Shown: one piece after another, positions 6,546-10,703 of the stretch
How positions within the stretch are numbered: position 1 is the stretch's first letter
Layout of the letters: every line of letters starts with the position of its first letter
Source: Candidatus Zhuqueibacterota bacterium 4484_87
GTDB taxonomy: Bacteria > Zhuqueibacterota > Zhuqueibacteria > Thermofontimicrobiales > Thermofontimicrobiaceae
Reading direction: 5' to 3'
Length of the DNA: 10,703 bases
Assembly: GCA_002085355.1 (NCBI GenBank)
Contig: NATN01000054.1
Coordinates: 1 to 10,703 of the forward strand
Notes under the pieces: generated by a model
Database searches by the model: none
The model's input: only the letters and a program-made list of their open reading frames with translations
What the model was told of the DNA's origin: nothing
Program-made: the position numbers and the translations under genes

Positions 6546-7931
6546 ATGGCACAAAATGAAAAAAAAGCACCCATGATACAGCGCAGTTTGCCGCATGATA
6601 TAGATGCGGAAATGGCAGTGCTGGGCGCCATGTTCATCGATATGGAAGCCGTAGGCAAAGTGATCGAAATCATTCCTGACACAAACTATTTTTACAATAC
6701 GGCTCATCAGAAAATTTATCAAGCGGCAGTGGAATTAAATGACAAACGTGCCCCGATCGATGTGATTACTCTCACTGATAAGCTTAAAAAGAATAATAGC
6801 CTGGAAGCAGTGGGGGGGCAATCATATTTGTTGACGCTTGCGGAAAAAGTACCATCTTCGGCTAATGTTGAATATTACGCCAGGATCGTTCTGGAAAAAG
6901 CGCTGCTGCGGCGACTCATTGAGCTCAACAATGAGATTATTCAAAAAGCCTACGATCACTCGGGGGATGTGTACGAATTGCTCGATAAAGTAGAGCGAGA
7001 AATGTTCGCTTTGGCAGAGCGAAAACAGATTCGCGGTTTTCAATGGATTTCGCCGACATTATTTGAAACAATGTCGAAAATTCAGAGTTTTGCTGCTCAG
7101 GCTGGCGGCATCACGGGCGTGCCTTCCGGTTTCCGCGATCTTGATAAATTGACTTCCGGTTTTCAGGACTCAGATCTGGTCATCATCGCAGGTCGTCCCT
7201 CCATGGGAAAAACCGCTTTTTGTCTGAATATTGCCAGAAATGCGGCGCTGGATCATAACGTGCCTGTGGGATTGTTCAGTTTGGAGATGTCAAGCCAGCA
7301 ATTAGCCATGCGTCTGCTGTGTGCCGAGGCGCGTGTCGATTCTAATCTGGTGCGCACGGGTCGGCTGCCAAAAAATGAATTTCCCAAGTTGAGCGTCAAT
7401 GTCGGAAAATTAGCAGCAGCTCCAATTTATATTGATGACACACCGGCAATGAATATTTTGGAGATCAAATCCAAAGCGAGACGTCTCAAGCATGAGAAAA
7501 ACATAGGCCTTTTGATTATAGATTATTTGCAGCTCATTCATGGCCCCACTTCCAAAGCCGAAAGCAGACAAATAGAAATCTCTGCTATTTCGCGGTCATT
7601 GAAGGCGCTGGCTAAGGAACTCGATATCCCGGTGCTTGCGTTATCTCAGTTATCGCGCGCTGTCGAAGCCCGGGGCGGTGATCGGCGTCCGATGCTTTCT
7701 GATTTGCGTGATTCCGGCGCAATTGAGCAGGACGCGGACATGGTAATTTTCATTTACAGACCGGAGCGCTATGGCATCACTGAGAAACGCGGCGTGGCAG
7801 AAATTATCATCGGCAAGAATCGTAACGGGCCTGTGGATACTGTCGAGCTGACTTTTATTCCGGAATACACAATGTTTTCGGACAAATTTCACGGAAAAGC
7901 GGAAAATGAGCAAGCAGCAGGATTTAACTAA
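6546..7931 (+). CDS. dnaB: replicative DNA helicase DnaB
   Basis: DnaB is the hexameric 5'-3' helicase that unwinds the replication fork and recruits primase. The 461-residue length is usual. The N-terminal primase-interaction domain opens with SLPHDIDAEMAVLGAMF (about residues 14-30), and the RecA-type domain begins near 185 with TGVPSGFRDLDKLTSGF. Walker A is GRPSMGKT (216-223), followed by LFSLEMSSQQLAMRLL; Walker B is LLIIDYLQL (322-330). Further family motifs are LALSQLSRAVEARGGDRRPMLSDLRDSG and the C-terminal KNRNGP, which carries the arginine-finger region. No intein interrupts the P-loop or the other motifs. The last 26 nt overlap the start of the RelA/SpoT gene, so the two are translationally coupled. 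Confidence 0.97.
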   Translation: MAQNEKKAPMIQRSLPHDIDAEMAVLGAMFIDMEAVGKVIEIIPDTNYFYNTAHQKIYQAAVELNDKRAPIDVITLTDKLKKNNSLEAVGGQSYLLTLAEKVPSSANVEYYARIVLEKALLRRLIELNNEIIQKAYDHSGDVYELLDKVEREMFALAERKQIRGFQWISPTLFETMSKIQSFAAQAGGITGVPSGFRDLDKLTSGFQDSDLVIIAGRPSMGKTAFCLNIARNAALDHNVPVGLFSLEMSSQQLAMRLLCAEARVDSNLVRTGRLPKNEFPKLSVNVGKLAAAPIYIDDTPAMNILEIKSKARRLKHEKNIGLLIIDYLQLIHGPTSKAESRQIEISAISRSLKALAKELDIPVLALSQLSRAVEARGGDRRPMLSDLRDSGAIEQDADMVIFIYRPERYGITEKRGVAEIIIGKNRNGPVDTVELTFIPEYTMFSDKFHGKAENEQAAGFN

Positions 7932-10164
7932 AAATATCGCGAAAGAACCGCGACGGCTCGTTTTGAATCACGATGAGGAAGAGAACTATCGAGCGGGATT
8001 GCGCAAATTGATGCGGAAAATAAAAAAGTATTTTCCGGAATTTGATGCGCAATTGCTCAAAAAAGCGTACGAATTTTCTTTCTGCGCTCATCGCGATCAG
8101 CTTCGCATGTCCGGGGAGCCTTATTTTGTCCATCCGTTGGAAGTAGCAAATATCCTGACGGAATTGCGCATGGATATCCCGACAATTAGCGGCGGTTTAT
8201 TGCACGATGTCGCTGAGGATACCGGTGTTTCTCTGGAAGAAGTTCGAGAAGAATTTGGGGAGGAAATTGCCACGCTGGTAAACGGCGTGACAAAAATCAG
8301 CGAACTGAAATTTGACAGCTACGAAGCTCGTCAGGCGGAAAATTTCCGCAAAATGATCATTTCCATGGTCGAAGATATTCGGGTGATTTTGATCAAGTTT
8401 GCCGATCGTTTGCATAATATGCGAACAATTGATTATCTGCCGGAAAAAAAACGCGGAAGAATCGCCAGAGAAACGATGGATGTTTACGCTCCGCTGGCAC
8501 ACCGGCTCGGAATCGCACGTATCAAATGGGAATTGGAAGATTTGGCATTCAAAACCCTTTATCCCAAAGAGTACAAAGCAATCGTCAAAAGGATCACGGA
8601 TAAACGCGAAGAACGCGAACGGTACATTCAGCGAGTCAAACGACCCCTGATGAGTGAACTCAAAAGATACGGTGTGGATGCCAAAATTACCGGCAGACCC
8701 AAACATTTTTACAGTATTTTCAATAAAATGCGCCGAAGAGGTGTCGCCTTTGAAGATATTCTTGATTTGCATGCTTTGCGCATTATTGTAAAAAAAATTG
8801 AAGACTGTTACTATGCGCTGGGAATCGTACACAGCATCTTTACGCCAATTCATGAAAAATTCAGCGATTACATTGCGACGCCAAAATCAAATATGTACCA
8901 ATCGCTGCACACAAAGGTGATCGGCCCCGAAGGGAAAACTGTGGAGATTCAAATTCGCACCGAAGACATGCACCGGACTGCTGAAGCAGGTATTGCTGCG
9001 CACTGGCGTTACAAAGAAGGGCGCGCAAAAGAGGATGATTTAGACAAGCATCTCATTTGGTTGCGTCGGGTGCTGGAATGGCAGCAGGATACGCCTGGCT
9101 CTTCGGAGTTTATGGAATATTTGAAAATTGATCTTTTCCATGATGAAGTATTTGTTTTTTCGCCAAAAGGGGATCTTTTCCGTTTACCAATCGGAGCAAC
9201 GCCAATCGATTTTGCATTTGCCGTGCATACCGACATCGGCTATCATTGCCTCGGCGCAAAAGTGAACAAAAAAATCGTGCCTTTGAGCTATCAGCTCAAG
9301 AGCGGCGACTCAGTGGAAATTATTACGTCCAAAACTCAGCACCCGAATCCTGATTGGATTCATTTTGTCAAAACTTCAAAAGCGCGTTCCAAAATTAAGC
9401 GCTGGGTTAATGAATCCATGTCCGACCAAAGCCAGAAGTTGGGCGCGGAAATATTAAATAAAGAACTGAAAAAGAACAGAATGACTGTAAAGGCGGATGA
9501 GTTGGATGAATTGCCTTCAAGTTACGGGTTCAATGACTTGTCTCAACTCTATGCTGCCATCGGCAGAGGCGATGTGTCTGTTATCAGTGTAGTCAATAAG
9601 CTGAAACCGAACAAATTTGGGAGCCGTGAGCAAAAGGGCGCATTCCAAAAATTCCTGCGCCGACCGAAAAAATCCGGTAAGGGCGTGCTCGTGCAAGGAG
9701 TGGATAGTCTGCTGATCACTTTTGGGAAATGCTGCCAGCCCGTTCCCGGCGAGCAGATAATCGGTTTCATCACCAAAGGACGCGGCGTGGTCATTCACAG
9801 GACTGATTGCAAAAACATGTTTACTTTGATGAAACAGCCGGATCGAATTATCGAAGTGGAATGGGACGTGGAAAAAGACCAACGTTTCAACGTCTCGCTG
9901 TTTATCATCGCGCAATCGACAAAGAGTTTTTTGGGAGAACTTACAGATACCATGTCGCGGCTCAATGTTACCATCGCTAATTTGAACATGAAAAAATCGG
10001 ATAATTTTGTCCACACCCATCTCACATTGGAGATCAGAAATTTGAACCATTTAAAACAAATAATTGCTCGCTTAAATCAGATGGAGGGCGTAATTCAAGT
10101 GGAGCGGGTCAGCAGCGGGGACGAGGAAAAGAATGATGCCAAATACTTTCAGATTGCAAATTAA
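7906..10164 (+). CDS. spoT: RelA/SpoT family (p)ppGpp synthetase/hydrolase
   Basis: This 752-residue enzyme makes (p)ppGpp from ATP and GDP/GTP and also degrades it, setting the stringent response. The HD hydrolase domain (about 45-200) is intact: His76, HD at 100-101, ED at 104-105 and the FADRLHNMRT block. The synthetase domain (about 230-370) has GRPKHFYSIFNKM (263-275), DLHALRII (Asp287), NMYQSLHT and VEIQIRT (Glu347), so both activities are expected. A TGS domain (about 412-475), a helical region, a zinc-finger-like CC...H...C region (Cys609, Cys610, His631, Cys635) and a C-terminal ACT domain (about 661-735) follow. The charge-switch motif reads KFSD (318-321) and not RXKD or EXDD. A weak GGAA precedes the ATG by 9 nt. 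The gene overlaps dnaB by 26 nt and shares an operon with gmk and rpoZ. Naming it rel would be equally fair. Confidence 0.96.
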   Translation: MSKQQDLTKNIAKEPRRLVLNHDEEENYRAGLRKLMRKIKKYFPEFDAQLLKKAYEFSFCAHRDQLRMSGEPYFVHPLEVANILTELRMDIPTISGGLLHDVAEDTGVSLEEVREEFGEEIATLVNGVTKISELKFDSYEARQAENFRKMIISMVEDIRVILIKFADRLHNMRTIDYLPEKKRGRIARETMDVYAPLAHRLGIARIKWELEDLAFKTLYPKEYKAIVKRITDKREERERYIQRVKRPLMSELKRYGVDAKITGRPKHFYSIFNKMRRRGVAFEDILDLHALRIIVKKIEDCYYALGIVHSIFTPIHEKFSDYIATPKSNMYQSLHTKVIGPEGKTVEIQIRTEDMHRTAEAGIAAHWRYKEGRAKEDDLDKHLIWLRRVLEWQQDTPGSSEFMEYLKIDLFHDEVFVFSPKGDLFRLPIGATPIDFAFAVHTDIGYHCLGAKVNKKIVPLSYQLKSGDSVEIITSKTQHPNPDWIHFVKTSKARSKIKRWVNESMSDQSQKLGAEILNKELKKNRMTVKADELDELPSSYGFNDLSQLYAAIGRGDVSVISVVNKLKPNKFGSREQKGAFQKFLRRPKKSGKGVLVQGVDSLLITFGKCCQPVPGEQIIGFITKGRGVVIHRTDCKNMFTLMKQPDRIIEVEWDVEKDQRFNVSLFIIAQSTKSFLGELTDTMSRLNVTIANLNMKKSDNFVHTHLTLEIRNLNHLKQIIARLNQMEGVIQVERVSSGDEEKNDAKYFQIAN

Positions 10165-10228
10165 TAAACCGAGAATTTAAAAACAAACAGTAAATTAATA
10201 GAAATCTAAAAGATTCGTCGCATAAACA

Positions 10229-10235
10229 TAAGGAG
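10229..10235 (+). promoter_or_regulatory. Shine-Dalgarno of the HU-family gene
   Basis: TAAGGAG is placed 8 nt before the ATG at 10244, a strong site that fits a highly expressed nucleoid protein. Confidence 0.8.
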
Positions 10236-10243
10236 CAGACTCA

Positions 10244-10552
10244 ATGAAAAGAACCATCACAAAAAAAGATGTGGCTAAACGTACTGCTAAATTGGTCGGA
10301 GAGAAAATCTATCTTACTGAGAAAATTGTGGATGGTGTTTTTACAGCTTTGCGCGAGTTTATGTCTGAAGCAGACCCGGAAATCCGCATTGAAATTCGTG
10401 ATTTTGGCGTTTTTGAAGTGAAAACTACAAAACCAAAACCCAAAGCGCGCAATCCGAAAACAGGCGAGATTATTTACGTTCCGGCGCGTCGTAAAACCCA
10501 TTTCAAGGCGGGAAAATTATTGAAAGAAATCTTAAAAGAGCCGCTTGAATAA
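10244..10552 (+). CDS. HU/IHF family DNA-binding protein
   Basis: This is a 102-residue nucleoid-associated protein that binds and bends DNA as a dimer. The N-terminal helices carry TKKDVAKRTAKLVGE. The beta-sheet and DNA-embracing arm are seen in IRIEIRDFGVFEV (47-59) and KARNPKTGEIIYVPARR (67-83), with the usual intercalating proline in RNP (Pro71). FKAGKLLKEIL (87-97) is the conserved C-terminal helix. The protein is about ten residues longer than typical HU (about 90), with extra length in the loop around ADPEIR and at the C-terminus. HU and IHF subunits cannot be separated from the sequence alone. It lies 79 nt after the RelA/SpoT gene, the longest gap in the operon, so it may have an additional promoter, although I see no good one. 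A strong terminator follows directly. Confidence 0.94.
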   Translation: MKRTITKKDVAKRTAKLVGEKIYLTEKIVDGVFTALREFMSEADPEIRIEIRDFGVFEVKTTKPKPKARNPKTGEIIYVPARRKTHFKAGKLLKEILKEPLE

Positions 10553-10563
10553 AAGCGCAAAAT

Positions 10564-10601
10564 AAAAACCGTCGTGTGTTTTGGGACCACGACGGTTTTT
10601 T
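10564..10601 (+). terminator. intrinsic terminator at the operon end
   Basis: A perfect 13-bp stem, 10564-10576 (AAAAACCGTCGTG) with 10588-10600 (CACGACGGTTTTT), encloses an 11-nt loop and ends in a T-run (10596-10601). The core of eight mostly G:C pairs makes it far stronger than the hairpin at 2002. It begins 11 nt after the HU stop and closes the transcription unit before ruvX. The A-run on the 5' side means it could also stop transcription on the minus strand. Confidence 0.93.
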
Positions 10602-10616
10602 GTCACTATTTAAGAC

Positions 10617-10620
10617 GGAG
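10617..10620 (+). promoter_or_regulatory. probable Shine-Dalgarno of ruvX
   Basis: GGAG is followed by a 9-nt spacer and an in-frame ATC at 10630. The spacing is right for that codon and wrong for any canonical start in the frame. Confidence 0.45.
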
Positions 10621-10629
10621 AATCTCACA

Positions 10630-10703
10630 ATCAACGGAAGAATTTTAGCAATAGATTTCGGCATGAAACGGGTGGGCCTGGCTTTGAGCGATCCGCTGGG
10701 TAT
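10630..10703 (+). CDS. ruvX: Holliday junction resolvase-like protein RuvX/YqgF (N-terminus only, 3' truncated)
   Basis: The last 74 bases encode the start of a RuvX (YqgF) protein, an RNase H-fold nuclease implicated in Holliday junction resolution and pre-16S rRNA processing. The visible residues GRILAIDFGMKRVGLALSDP match the conserved N-terminus, including the catalytic aspartate in IDFG and the KRxGLAxSD block. No ATG, GTG or TTG stands at the expected place. The ATC at 10630 would give M-N-G-R-I-L, exactly the family's usual length, with GGAG 9 nt upstream. In-frame alternatives are TTG at 10600 and GTG at 10576, both inside the terminator hairpin or T-run, and ATG at 10663, which would delete the catalytic aspartate. 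Gene identity is secure; the start is an inference. Confidence 0.85.
   Translation, partial: MNGRILAIDFGMKRVGLALSDPLG

Noticed and set aside
7182..7215. Possible intein insertion at the DnaB P-loop, a known hot spot
   Set aside because: The Walker A motif is continuous and the protein has the usual length.
8197..8853. 218-codon open frame on the minus strand opposite the RelA/SpoT gene
   Set aside because: It lies wholly inside a certain gene, its translation resembles no family and is rich in Phe, His and Asn as antisense shadows are, and it has no ribosome binding site.
9517..10050. 177-codon open frame on the minus strand opposite the 3' part of the RelA/SpoT gene
   Set aside because: It is a shadow of the coding strand; no recognisable motif, promoter or start signal.
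10165..10243. Possible separate promoter before the HU-family gene (TTGCAA near 10154 with a TTTAAA-like -10)
   Set aside because: The boxes match the consensus poorly and the DNA is AT-rich, so chance matches are expected.

Overview
The window is a 10.7 kb stretch of chromosomal housekeeping DNA with every recognisable gene on the plus strand. It holds no mobile element, CRISPR array, tRNA or rRNA that I can see. The likely source is a bacterium of the FCB (Fibrobacteres-Chlorobi-Bacteroidetes) superphylum, but probably not a typical member of Bacteroidetes. The FCB signs are a PorV/PorQ-type outer-membrane protein, an omega subunit with an acidic linker and a C-terminal KFPKPTRLAMEEF block, and a Gmk P-loop of the APSG/SPSG type. 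Against Bacteroidetes proper are strong Shine-Dalgarno sequences and a perfect TTGACA-17-TATAAT promoter. A KSB1/Calditrichota-like lineage is my inference and not something the sequence proves.

Layout. Positions 1-815 are the 3' end of mutS (ATPase domain and C-terminus). Positions 851-1915 encode a PorV/PorQ-family outer-membrane beta-barrel protein with a signal peptide. A gap of about 540 bp follows (1916-2473). It contains an AT-rich intrinsic-terminator-like hairpin (2002-2046), ambiguous AT-rich DNA, and a textbook sigma-70 promoter (2394-2422). From this promoter a tight run of genes follows: yicC/yloC endoribonuclease, remA (DUF370), gmk, rpoZ, coaBC, a family 4 uracil-DNA glycosylase, dnaB, and a bifunctional RelA/SpoT enzyme that overlaps dnaB by 26 nt. 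An HU/IHF-family gene comes 79 nt later, and then a strong GC-stem intrinsic terminator (10564-10601). The window ends in the first codons of ruvX (yqgF).

Functional logic. The order yicC-remA-gmk-rpoZ-coaBC resembles the Bacillus yloC-remA-gmk-rpoZ-coaBC cluster. The association gmk-rpoZ-spoT recalls the E. coli gmk-rpoZ-spoT operon. One probable transcription unit of about 8.2 kb therefore joins GMP-to-GDP conversion, an RNA polymerase subunit, (p)ppGpp metabolism, the replicative helicase, uracil repair, CoA synthesis and a nucleoid protein.

I found no convincing undescribed system. The points most worth a second look are the start of ruvX, which appears to use a non-canonical ATC codon; the KFSD motif in the SpoT synthetase domain, where RXKD or EXDD is usual; an omega subunit without the MAR motif beside the ppGpp enzyme; the consensus promoter; an EF-hand-like acidic insert in the PorV protein; and the unexplained 540 bp gap.
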